Below, in pieces: positions 36,181 to 48,153 of a stretch of 64,000 bases of DNA. A program made the translations under genes and the position numbers. Within the stretch, counting starts at the first letter, position 1; every line of letters starts with the position of its first letter. The stretch is from Rostratula benghalensis. Taxonomy: Eukaryota; Chordata; Aves; Charadriiformes; Rostratulidae. Location of the stretch: positions 2,906,425 through 2,970,424 of the forward strand of contig VXAI01000049.1 in the NCBI GenBank assembly GCA_013399305.1, given 5' to 3'. The notes under the pieces are model-generated. The model ran no database searches. It had not been told where the DNA came from and was given only the letters and a program-made list of their open reading frames with translations.

Positions 36181-39100
36181 CATACATGAAAACAAAATGT
36201 CATTTATTCTAAGTACCTAATAACAATATATAACATATATAATACTCTTTTACATGAACTAGATGTACAACCTGAAGAGAGATTAAAAATAAATCTAATG
36301 CGTTTTGCTTAGCTAAATTAATTTACAGTTTACAGTCATATGAGAATAATGCATAGAAAATTCTAGTAATTAAATACAATAATAGGACAGAAATACAATT
36401 ATTTTATTTGGCAACCTCTCATCTGAAAGCTTTTATATATAAAATATATGTGTACGTATAGACTTAAATAGTAAATTAAAATATTCTGAAAGAACAAATT
36501 TAAGGATTTTTAGACTGCGTATCCTTGGTAAAATACTATAACCACCTCTTAAAATTAAGAAATTACGGCATTTTTGAGTTGTTGCATCCAATTTAAACAT
36601 CTAATTTTTTTATCTTGTCAGAACACAAACTGTCTTAATGTGGCACAGATTGAATCTTATTGGATGGAGAGAGCACATGAAGTGATGTGGTCTGCAATAA
36701 CTTATAGTAAAATTGCAGTTTTAGTGGTCAGAGCAGCCCATGGCCATTCCATATTTATTTAAGAGGACAGATGACTCCCCCCAGGACCAGGCACAAAAAG
36801 AAGTACTGCTAGATGACTATCCAGTAGGAACCAGTACGCATTACCCCAAGTTCATGACTGATGAGCTAAACTTTTTTTAAAATGAATTAAATATTTATGA
36901 GACCTGTGACCAAACCACTATGTTCTCCACGTGTAGTTAAAACAGTGGCAATGCTCTACTTGGAGGAGGCATGCTATCACTTGGCATTATTTCTCCTAAT
37001 GTCTTTTTCCCTGTTTTAAATTTCAAGGTACCCTCTCTCCAGTGTTCACCTTGCATTCCTCACTTGTTCTCCAAATACATCTATGGAGTATTTCATATGC
37101 ACATGCAATCCTCTATTCTCTCCCATTTCATCTAAAGCGAGCTGCTACGACCGCAGTAACACTGGGGGGAAGCTGTACCCTGCAGCTCTGCATTAGCTTT
37201 TATCTTGTATTTGCTGCTATCCTCTGCCACTCTATAGCATCCAGTCAGGTAAGATCACTGGAAGAATGAGATGTTTACTGCCTGCAAAAGACATGCAGAC
37301 ATACTTTATGCTTACAACCAGCTACATACCTGTTTGGGTTTTCTAATTTCTAGAAATAAATGTTTTAGTTACCATTATATTTAGCAGAATAATTGTAATA
37401 CATAATATATAAAAACACATAATAAAATATTGTCACAGTGCAATGTAGCATATTGGGCTGCAGAAACTAGTTGTCCCAGAATCCAGAATGACATTAGCCA
37501 GCATTTAATGTTTGATTTGAACTGTGTTCTACACTAAAATAACGGTTTGCTTTTAACAGGCAGACCACCAAGTGGAGAACTATAGTCTTCCAAAAATAAA
37601 AGCACTTTCACTATAGATGAAAGTTTCCTGTAGAGTACTGTCTACAGTTTTATTGTGGTAGAGGAACAGAAAGAACCACTACAGTGATATTATACAGTGC
37701 TAAGTAAATAAAATTGAAAATTACTCCATTTCAGTTTTGTATGACTCCTTTCAAAGATATTTCCTAAGTATGTAAAGGTGCCAGCGCTATACTTTGTGAA
37801 CAAACACATACATTTCTGGAACACCATTGAAGATAAAGAATTTGCTTTGGAATATGAAGAAATAAATTAAGACTGGCCTTTTGTAGTGCAGCCAAGGTAG
37901 CCTCCCTTCACTGAGGCACTGCACTTCAGCTGCCAAACTCTCACTGAACTACTGCTCCCAGCTAACGACACTGCATGAGTATAAGAACACCAGCCAAGCT
38001 TTTATTCTCTATTTTTCTTTCTTTTTTTCCCCTTAATGAAATTTTTACCAAACTGTCTGAACTCGAGATCATTCTGGTATAACTTCCAAGCCAAAGTTAA
38101 CAAATGCTCACAGAAGCAGAAATTCACACCTGGAAAGCATGGCTACTTCCTGACCAGAACAGTCCATGGACTGGAAGTCAGTCATGTGAAATGACCTCTC
38201 CATTCCAAAACAAAAATTAGAACCAAGAAAACAGCAGCTCACCATCATAACAGCTCTCAGGAAGTACGTAGAAGTAAGGCATATAAGAGCATTACCACAC
38301 ACCCACAAGTTTTGTTTCTTTTAAAAGAAAACAACGGTAATGGAGCTGGTTCAATTGCTCTCCCGTAAATTATTTTTTTTTTAGTTCAGAAGACAGACAC
38401 TTTCCGACAGCCTTGATGGCAGCCTTTAAAGCAACAGAGATTGTATGTGTCTGTGACTTAACAACCAGGGCAAGCTGCTGGTAATGGCAAACATCAGTGG
38501 GGAGTAAGATGATAGATGGGGAAAGGAAACAGGAAGATTTAACTCATGGTCAAAGCAGCCTTAGAGATAGGAGTTCAATACTGTGGACACAAACTGCTGG
38601 CAAGAAACTCAGATCTCAGAGGATTTTGCCACCAAAGTCCAGAGAACCCTGAAGTGATAAGAATTCGCTGGGAATGAAAACCTTATCAAGGTCTGGATAG
38701 CTATTGTTTACATCTGTGTGTATTTTAAATTCCACAAACACACACTAATTTACTTAAAAACAAATTATTTGGGGAGCCTAAGACAAAATTAAGCCTGAGA
38801 GAGATAAATATGAAATGTAACATATTGCACCTATCAGATGCCCTTGAAAAGATAAACTATAAAGCCAGAGCACCCACTTACTCAGGTGTCTGAGAGAAGC
38901 TGTGTTACCAAAGAATCTGAAAGATTTGTTGTGGTTTCCAAAATGTTACAGTGTCATTTCCACGAAGAGTAAGCAGGCAGAGAATTCAGGAAATGTGTCA
39001 GAGAAACTAGTGTAAAAGCCATTTCTGTAGACTTCTTTCTTACGAGCATTCAGTCCCATGGACACAAAAAGCAAAACAGTTCTGTATCTTTCAGATGGAA

Positions 39101-41556
39101 ATCGGTCCAAATAGTGGCAATTCCATTAAGTGCTTATGTAATTGAAAGGGCTAGCAGATCCATTTTGAGTTGCACTCAGGTGAAGTGGCAATTTTAATTT
39201 AATTTAAAGAAGGTTAACGATCAGCACTATTTCATAGCAGAAGTTCCAGGTAAAGAAAGCACAGTAGGGTGTTGAAGCCCTAGTTCTTCAGGGATCCTGA
39301 ATGAAAGCACCAAGTTACACCTTCTGTGCCTCTACCTCATTATGCTCATGTGACTGTATCATATTGATGCATGGGAGCATGATTCTTTCTTTGGGGAGCA
39401 AAAACATGAATACGGTGAGATATAAGTATTAATAAATCAAGTCAGCAAAGTTTTATAATACGTAATGTAAGACAGTAGGCAGAGTTACATTTGGAATTGT
39501 TCTCTAAACCAGCTCTAGCTGAAGTTTTTCCTTCATCTACTTCTTGGTATCCCTAACCACAGTTCAAAATAATTTAAAAACTGTCAGAACAAAAGGCATT
39601 TTGTTTTTATGTTGTACAGAAGGCCATTAGGACTACCACATCTGTTCATGCTTCCGTAGTAAATCAAAGGAAAACATTTTTCTTCACTTTCAAGCATCTT
39701 AATGTTTTCTAACTTTGTTTATGTTACACAATTTCTCATGACTTATTTAATTATTAACAATTTTTCTTGTTTTGCTGATAATTTGAGATGAGTGGTATGA
39801 AAAATCTTCCAAAAATTAGTAAAGGATCAGCACCTCCAGCTCCTGGCAAGCTGCTTGCAGCCCAAGTCTATAGGCATGATGCCAACAGAGTACTAAACAC
39901 AGCTACTTTTAAATTCCAGGCTTTTTTCCTACCACACAGCTACTAAGGTCGTTTACAGCTTGTCCATTGGTGTACAGATCTATGAGCAGAGGGGCTGTTC
40001 TAACTACATCTGCAAAGAGTTGTTGAAACTGTGGAAAAGAAGGGTAAGAAAGGTCCTGTAGAGGCATACAAAGTCAGCAACGATGAGGTGTGAGTAAAAA
40101 CAATCTCAGATGTATATTTTTTTTTCCCTTAGGAGATCTTAAATAATAGTTTCCATCACAAGGATTGTGTTCTGCAAAGACTACCTGCACACTTAAAGAC
40201 TTTCCAGGTTCATTTTTGAAACAGATAACACAGCCCATGGTCATGAAGTTTATTTGGTTTATTCTAGTGTGACAAGCAACAATAACATTTAATGTGAATG
40301 TTCAAATGCAGAGTTCAAAGACTGTATTCACAATTTTTGCCAGGCTTCATCACAGTTTGATTAATATGGAAGGATTTTAATAGATACTTAGGCTTTTCAC
40401 CATTAAAAATTTTATGTTTTAGTAGTAAAGCCTGAGTTTTCATACAGAATGCTATTCTAAAACCAACGGCAAAACAGGCAAGTTAACAGCAATCATGTCT
40501 GACTGCATTTATTTAAATATTGCTGCTGCTGCTTGCATCAGTGTTTTAAAAAGCATTGCTTTTTCAGCAATACAGCAGCCAATGGCCCCAGTTAAACTAA
40601 ATCTGATATAAAATACCAAAGTTTGTTTAACTAGATCTGAGGTTCTTTTTCTAAAGTCATGGACAATCAAAAGAAGTAGATGCTTCTGACTATTTCTAGA
40701 CCAGAGAAAGTATTTGCACATTCCAAGAAACAAAAAACCCTTTGCCATGCTGGGTCAAAAAAGTCAGGTCTGCACTAACTGGTCTCAGGATGGAAGCATA
40801 CAGGGAAAGAGGGAAGCTGGTGCCTTCGCTCTTAAGGCCATCCAGTTTGATGCTCATTCATCAACCAACCAAACTAGGTAAAGGCTATAAGCAATCGGGG
40901 CACAGGCTTTTTTTGGAAAAAAAAAAATACTAAAAATTATAGTCTGTACACAACTATAGATTTAGCACACTGGTAAAAAAAACAGAAGCCAAGTTTAATA
41001 GCTGTTTTTTGGATCTCATATTAAAAAATTGACACTATTGATGTACCATCAGTAAATCAGAAATCCTGCTCCTGAGTATTGATGGAATTCAACATTCAGG
41101 ATTGTGTTGCTTAGGGGCATAAAAATTCTACATATTAGGGTAAAAAGAAGATATTCATTGCAATTTAGCTCTCTTTGAACCGAAATAAATGATGAGCTGT
41201 GGGAGAAAGTAATATAGAACAGGATAAAATCATCACACAGGAGGTCTGTGTGAATTTTCATGAATACTGATTATGATTTTATTATATAAATCCTCATAAA
41301 GCTTTACACTCTTATAGCAGAGTGAGGAAATACATTCCAAATTATATTTCAGGGAGTTTTTACAGAATTTCTAGAAGTCCACATTTACTTCACCACTTTG
41401 AAAAACTTTGATTACCTTTATGAACAGAATACAACCAGAGCCTGTGCAAGCTTGCTTCACTGGCAGACCTAAATGGCCATTTTAAGTAGAAAGGATTTCA
41501 TATGACCATTAACATCATCCTCAGCAAGGTAAGATTCTCACTTCTCAATATAGACA

Positions 41557-41570
41557 TGATATGATATGAT
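41557..41570. repeat. Short ATGAT repeat
   Basis: About three units of a five-base word (atgat) are followed by the variant acaatac. A minor simple repeat. Confidence 0.6.
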
Positions 41571-43222
41571 ACAATACTTTAGGTTGATTTTTTCCCCAAG
41601 GTTATTACACATTTTTTGATAGAATTAGTCTAATCCTCTCTCACAAATTTTAAGAGGAAGCATATCACATCTAATTCACAAATGCACTACTGAATGACCA
41701 AAATTACAACAGAAGCTCATCTGAAGTCTGTGACCAGCCTCTCAAATACAATGTTGTACCATACTCCAGAAAATTTCATTAAAGGATTTGGACTAGTTCC
41801 TCACAGATACAGTTTCTCCAGTTATTTTTTAATCAAATTATAATAACACAGAGAAGATGACTGTTAGAACAATACAACTTTTAAGGCTACACTTAGGGGA
41901 GCCTTTAATTTTGTAAGGAACGTGACATTTGCTACACAGCTTATCACACAGTGAAGAGTCAACTACAACAATAGCCACGGTATCTGATTGGCCACTTAGA
42001 CTAGTAAAGAATATAGAATAAAGAAATAGAACGAATAAAGTCATACTGAGGTATACTGAGCTGAGAACGCTGGCCAGTTATGTAGAATTAAACACATACT
42101 TTACCCAGTAAGGTACAAAGTACACCTCAATTGTATCACCACATGCGCACTTTGGTTGACTTCTCCAGTATCTGCTGCAGTAACAAAGGACAAACTGAGT
42201 GCAGAACAGATAGAGAATAAATAACTCAAGTGAGGTCAGTACCTCAGCCTGGCTAACCTGTTACTAATATTTTCACCTGGTGAAATCTGCATCCTTCTTC
42301 ATATTGCCTGATCTGTTTTTATCTGTAAGGATGTTTTTGTATATATCTGGCAATAGATTAATGTCAATAGCCATTTGGAAGTAGCAGAGATAATATCCTA
42401 CTGCCAATGCCTGAGCTCTGGCACAACTTCAAATCACAACAGCAAGAGACTTTTTTTTTTCAGGATCTTGAGCTTAAGATAAAAAGATAAACACCACATA
42501 ATAAGCCTAAATCATACAAATATTAAAATCCCTCTTGTGTTTGTCACTCTCTCAAGCACATGGTAATATCACTAAACAAATATCAGGAAGCCAATGGGGA
42601 ATTGCCTTCAAAATCTCAGGGCATACTGCGACAGAACTAAGCATTCCAATTTCAATTCACCTCTTGGAACAACACTAACACACTAACTAATAACGTACTA
42701 TTTGTATTTTAGAGATAAAAAACATATATTCTATTTCTTTATTCAGTTCCAATTAAATTAATTTCAGAATCTGTTTTTCCATTCTACCCACTAAAAAAAG
42801 TTGGAGCAATAATCTGGTCACGTGCCGAGCACATAGCTGGAAACCACTAAGCTACGTGGTACAGAAGTTATTTTCATTTTCTCCCAATAAACATCAGGCA
42901 TTAACTTCTATACAATACTTCAGCCACTAATACCCAGAGAAGATGCTAATTTATTACTAAAGATCAACTTCTTTTTTTATTGAATTGCATTTATTTGTGT
43001 TACAATCCTTTCAGATCAAGACTTTGAGCTGAATTCAGGTAAGTCATCAGAGAGGTTCTGAGATGAAAACAAAAATACAGCTCACATTGCACCCATTTTT
43101 GAGCTGTAAGCAAAAATTCTACCAAGGTCAAAAAATGAAGCAATGTCAAAGGGGATTTGTTTCAAATACATTTGGTACAACAACAATTCTGAAGACTTTA
43201 CCTTGGCTGTCTTTTAGAAGTC

Positions 43223-43256
43223 ATTTTTCTTCCCCCCATCCCCTCCCCTTTTTTTT
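43223..43256 (+). repeat. Polypyrimidine tract
   Basis: Thirty-four bases contain only C and T apart from a single A, ending in eight T. Followed by gcacacacag, it resembles a strong splice-acceptor tract, but no exon is recognised after it. Confidence 0.6.
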
Positions 43257-43626
43257 GCACACACAGTGAGTATAAGATACACACTGCCCACAGGTACAGG
43301 ATTTCCTGGCCTACTGAACAGGCAAGGACGTAAGTAAATATTCAAGTTTAGAACGTGCTCAAGTTTCTCACAGAACTAAAGACAAAATCCGTGAAAAATT
43401 ATCATAGAATCATTGTGTAGCCTTAGTCAGTTCTCTCCATTGCAGATGAATAATAATCTTCAACTAATCTCAAAAACAGTTAATTACTTCCTGTCAACGT
43501 AGTGTATTGCAGATTAAACATCAAAAAAGCTAGGGCACCTGCTTCCTTCTCCACAACTCCAGCTGCTATCCCATTGAAGAAATACACAGAATCTCAAGAT
43601 CCTACTGCAGGACAAAATGAGAGGGC

Positions 43627-43664
43627 AAAATGATGGTATCTAGTTAAAATGATATTATCTAGTT
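43627..43664. repeat. Tandem 19-bp duplication
   Basis: The unit aaaatgatggtatctagtt (43627-43645) is followed at once by aaaatgatattatctagtt (43646-43664), which differs at two adjacent positions. A recent slippage duplication. Confidence 0.75.
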
Positions 43665-44470
43665 TGGAATGGGTGGCAGAAACATTGAATATGAGATGCA
43701 CACGAGATTATATAACAAATTGCATATTCCCTAGGTAATTTTCTAGTCTATCTAGACATCAAACATTTACACAGCTAACTGTAACCAGATTCGTAGTTCT
43801 TAGTTAATAAGAGATTTGATGCAACCTAAAAAAAGCCCAAGACATGCAAAACTAAATTTACTTTTAAGAATATGGGCAGTTATTTTCATGGACAGAAGAA
43901 AAATCTCAGTAAAATATAAAAGTAATACATGTATATTGAGTAAAAGATGGGAGAGAAAAAAAATACAAATAGAGAACCTATATGCTCCCCATTTTCAAGT
44001 AAGCAAATTCAGGATTCCTCATTTACCTTCTCTTCCTCAGTTCTATCTTCCAAGTTTGTTCTTCCCACATATTTAAGTTACACTCTACATGTTTTCCCTG
44101 GTTTTGGTGTATGTAGAGCTGGTAATATGCATTTAGAGCATAAAATGATCCATCCTTGGACCTCATCATCACTTCTTGTTCCATTTCATCTCCACACGTG
44201 CATGTTTTTTGTTAGGGCCTGAAACACGAACCAAGACCCGTATCATGTGGAAGACCACTGCAGTTACACAGTATTTAAGATATAGCCCGTCAGCTAAATC
44301 TTCCCTCAAAACAGATTTCTCCTCCTCATTTTGGGTGCTGAAATACATACTCTTCTGAATTGAATAATGAGGTCCTATTCCACTCTTGAAGTACAATATG
44401 AAAAAATATCATAAAATGCACAACACCACAAAACATTATTTCCATTACAAATAGCTTATGTCCAGAGGAG

Positions 44471-44870
44471 ATCTCTGATCTTTCTAGCATGGACAGTGAT
44501 ATAGCAAAGAGAGAGATGGTATGGCAAGTATTTTCTCCCTGCTGCACATGCAAAAGAAAAACAAGGTACAGATCTAGTGCAAGGCTGAGGGTGAGCCAGG
44601 ATGACCAGCAATGGCCCATTAGGCCAGCAGGGCATGGCCAGCTGGCACTGGGCCTTCTCGGGCCCTGGGGCTCCTGCCATGCACAGGCTGCCATATGGCT
44701 CACAGGGAGCACTCACGGCTCCTTTTTGCAGCGTATGTAGGGACACCACAGAGCATGCTGTCTCCAGCAACACAGCCACTCTGTCCCCTAAGATATTTTT
44801 GTAAAGTAGCGTGATGCAATTCGGAACCCCTTAGTCTACAGCTAATAAAAGCAGTACCCTGTCACAAAGG
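44471..44870. other. GC-rich patch, unidentified
   Basis: GC content rises sharply at about 44580-44780, with words such as ggcatggccagctggcact and gggccctggggctcctgcc. The longest non-CR1 open frame in the window (128 codons, minus strand, 44326-44712) overlaps it. However, that frame opens at GTG, and plus-strand frames of 67-83 codons are open over the same bases, as expected of GC-rich DNA by chance. An ataaaa word at about 44840 could be a polyadenylation-like signal on the plus strand. It may be a degraded LTR or repeat, a processed remnant, or unique sequence; I cannot decide. Confidence 0.35.
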
Positions 44871-46826
44871 TATGCACTCATCTTTTTTTAGCTACAATAT
44901 GTATTTCAGACCAGATCAGGGCGTTACAGGAAGGCAAAATATAAAAAGTAGAAGCATAGAAAGCTAAGCTTATGATGTACATTTTTGTTTTAGTGGTTGA
45001 ATCACAAAATGGAAAATAAATTCTGATTATCAGAAATATTTTCTTTGCCCTGAAGGGAAACAGCTTTTTGATTTCATTTTCGTACACCTGTTCTATAAAA
45101 TAGGTCAGTTTTGATTCGAAAAAGTAATTTTGAATTAAAAAAAATAAAATGTTTTAGAAATAATGCAAGAAACTTTCACTATTTCTAAACTTTACTTGCT
45201 TCCTCATTGCAGCTGAAATGGCCTGTCAAGCTCAGCCTGTAATGACAAACAAATAATTTCACCCCAATGAAACAGCATTATTTGAAAAATTATTGTTGAT
45301 AAAAACAATTTTGTACACGTATATGTAGTACATTGTAAAGCCAGTATTATCAGATTATCTAAAATAGAAATAGGCATTATTCAGAATATTGCTATGTGAA
45401 ACAGGATAGGTCATGGTGTCTTCTGCACAACGTAGATTTAAAAGAACAATTCAGGCAGTTAACTGAGATACTAGGTTATGATTGCATTGCGAACAATGAT
45501 TTGAATACAGTGCCCATCTCTCTCCATCATCTGAACTGCCAGACAGTAAGCAGTCTAAATCAGTCTCGACTCTCTTGCACTTAAGCACAAAATTGGCAGA
45601 TAACTGTTACTTGGAGGAGACTTGAAGGCAGCCCTAGCCTGGAAACCAAAATGACATGAAAGTGGAAACTGTGATTGATCACAATTTCTGTATAGAAATC
45701 CAGCACGTTTGGAAGAACAAAGAAATTGAGCACTGGCAGGAAGCAGTGGTGGACTGAAAAGCAAGTTTCCAAGCAGAGTGATGCCTGTTTGCAGAGTGCT
45801 CAGGGACTCAGCCCACTGCTGGGTGCTGCTTCACAAGCTACACCCACCTGCATCATGGAAGCGAGCAAGAAGGAGATGCAGAACGATGCTTCTGAGCAAG
45901 TGATCTGTGGCCTGAGGAATCCGGGACTCAAACTCTCACAGTTAAAATGAAATCTAACCTGGAACACATGATGGCAACCACCTGAAATGGTTTGGGCTTT
46001 ATTTCTGAGCTCTGAATTTATTAATATGACTGAATTTAAGAGAGTGTGAGCTTTGAGCAGCCTTTAAAAATGTTTTGGGAAGGTATGCCACTGTGCAGAG
46101 ACTTCATGCCATAACTGTACATCTGGCACTTTCTATGGCATTTAAGGCTCATTAAATTCTGAATCTTGTGTCATCTGCCCTTGGCTTAAAATAGTTTTGT
46201 GTGAACCTTTTGTTTCTAACTTACTCTTTATCTGCAGTTGTTTCTGTCAGTCTTTTAGCTCGCTTTATTCTCTTTCTCATGTCAGTTCCTCAGCAACAAC
46301 ATAGGCTCAGATTGTGGCCCCAGTCCTCCACAATTTGGCTCCCCCTTCACATTCACTTACAGGAAGGCAAAAAGAACTGAACAGTTTACATAAATCCTCT
46401 ATGAACAAGTAATAGTTAAAATAATTCTGGGATGCCTTGTTTTTAAACCGCATTTTTTTCTAAATTAAATTCAAAGTACATTTTTCAAACAGAGGATTCA
46501 TCCCAGTTTTCTAACATGTTTTCTATACCATTTGTCTAGGAACTGCCCCCACATTAATTTTTTTCTGTACAACAGCTCTTATAGACCACTAAAGACACTG
46601 ACATAACACAAACTAGTATGTCTCAAGTTTCCATGACATGAAATGTTTCTTGTTGTAAATCAAGAGACTCATCACAACAGCAATGTTACATGCCCAAAGA
46701 AATTTCCATTTAATTTAAAGCAACTGTTTGAGATTAATAAAGCATAATAAAAATTCTGACATTTTTAGTGAAATCAAGAAGTATCACATCACTGCTTTCT
46801 GATTTCAATAACTGTTTGAACTTACT

Positions 46827-46836
46827 GGGGGGGGGG
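46827..46836 (+). repeat. Poly-G run (10 G)
   Basis: Ten consecutive G residues stand in an otherwise AT-rich region. Such runs are prone to length errors in sequencing. Confidence 0.85.
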
Positions 46837-47279
46837 AAGGAGACTCTCTTATTACAGGTTGGCAGTAGAGATTTTATGACAAATTTCTTCCCTGCTGTAA
46901 AGACTTTATGACTGAAGAGGTACCATGCTTCATAAAATGAAGCATCTTTTTCTATGATAATAACTGTTAAGTTTTTCCTCAGTGCTCATATACCTCTAGC
47001 TTATTTTGTAATGATATAACACCTGCAATGGATTAAATCTGTACTGTAACTGTAGCAGATAGTGTAAAAAATGTCAGTTCTCATTAGCTTGCATATAAAT
47101 CTGCGTTTTTTGGTAAGCAGGATAAAAGAAAGACCACTGAACCGCTAGAAACTCAAAGCATATGTTGTTCATGCAAAAAAGACATTCAGCAACATGAATC
47201 TTTTCCACATCATTCTCTTTCAGGACTGAAAGGTTGTTTTTTAGAAAGCAAGGGACATACACAGAAATGCATTATCATC

Positions 47280-47640
47280 AAGTTGTAGTAGGTTTTTATA
47301 ATTGCTTGCTGACACAGCTGAACAGTCATAAAATATCATAAAGAGTAAATGAGTTGATAATGTAAAGCAGTAATTAGGATTTTGTGCATGCTTATGCTAT
47401 TTACATATTTTAATGCTTTGATATTAACATGTCAACTTTAATAGTATGTAAATTAATTCCCTTGTGTGAAATTTATCCTCCTCGGCATTAGATACGTATT
47501 TATTCACAGCAACTGTAAATTTCCTTCCTTATTTGTCTTTTTAGAGAGACTTTTCAGGATCTTATACAAAATGTTTTCCCTGCAATCTCCTGTCCAGATT
47601 CATTAAAGAAGTTTATAGCTCTAATGGATAGAACAGCAGT
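47280..47640. promoter_or_regulatory. Candidate conserved non-coding element
   Basis: Complex AT-rich sequence carries TAATTAGGAT (from 47371), catgcttatgctatttacat and several CATAAA/ATTAA words. It has very little open frame and no simple repeats. The texture is that of a vertebrate enhancer-type conserved element. Not tested by alignment. Confidence 0.24.
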
Positions 47641-48140
47641 AGCCACCAGCTCCACATATCACTGTGCTATAAAAACACATAGACAGAGAGAATCTCTTTG
47701 TGCCTGGTTTTACAACCATCTAAATAAAAAGAGATTAATCAACCACCTAGCATTTCTGCCTGTTTCTGGATATTGCTGATGCTTGCTAGCGACCTCACGT
47801 AACATACTTAAGTTACGAAGCATGATATCACACACCGCAACAGTGATGCCTCAAAAGAGACATGGCACATCCCAAAGGTATTTCAAAATATCAAGGAAAA
47901 TAACATGCCTTTCTATTTCCCACACACACTTCATTGCACTCCTGATCAATATTATTTTTCCATCTGGAAAGTTTTCATCCTTCAGACAACATCACTTAAC
48001 TGGAAACAGTTGGAAAACAAAGATACGGTGTAAATAAATAGAAATTTTTGAGAATGTACAGCCTAACATCAGTTATTGCTCTACAGTGCACTGCAATTTA
48101 GTTCTGGGTGTACTGCAGAACCCTGCATAATACAGCTACA

Positions 48141-48153
48141 GTTGCCTGGCAAC
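48141..48153. promoter_or_regulatory. RFX X-box motif
   Basis: The sequence gttgcctggcaac is a perfect inverted repeat of GTTGCC and GGCAAC around one base. It fits the RFX-family X-box pattern GTNRCC-N(0-3)-RGYAAC at every defined position. X-boxes occur upstream of ciliary and some immune genes. No transcription start is visible nearby, so a distal site or chance must be considered. Confidence 0.4.

Larger units (their letters stand above)
30384..44470. other. Unique AT-rich non-coding DNA
   Basis: There is no supported gene. Open frames are at most about 93 codons and unremarkable. Notable content, listed separately: two candidate conserved elements (32340-32640, 33210-33740), an A-rich run (34469-34506), a small CpG cluster (34619-34681), a 50-bp tandem duplication (36081-36180), an ATGAT repeat (41557-41570), a microexon-like segment (43015-43038), a polypyrimidine tract (43223-43256) and a 19-bp tandem duplication (43627-43664). 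Confidence 0.55.

Noticed and set aside
42818..42824. tcacgtg, a USF/MITF-type E-box
   Set aside because: A single short word with no surrounding cluster or promoter context.
43403..43450. atcatagaatcattgtgtag, resembling a CR1 octamer tail
   Set aside because: The sequence after it does not follow the CR1 end, and octamer-like words arise by chance in AT-rich DNA.
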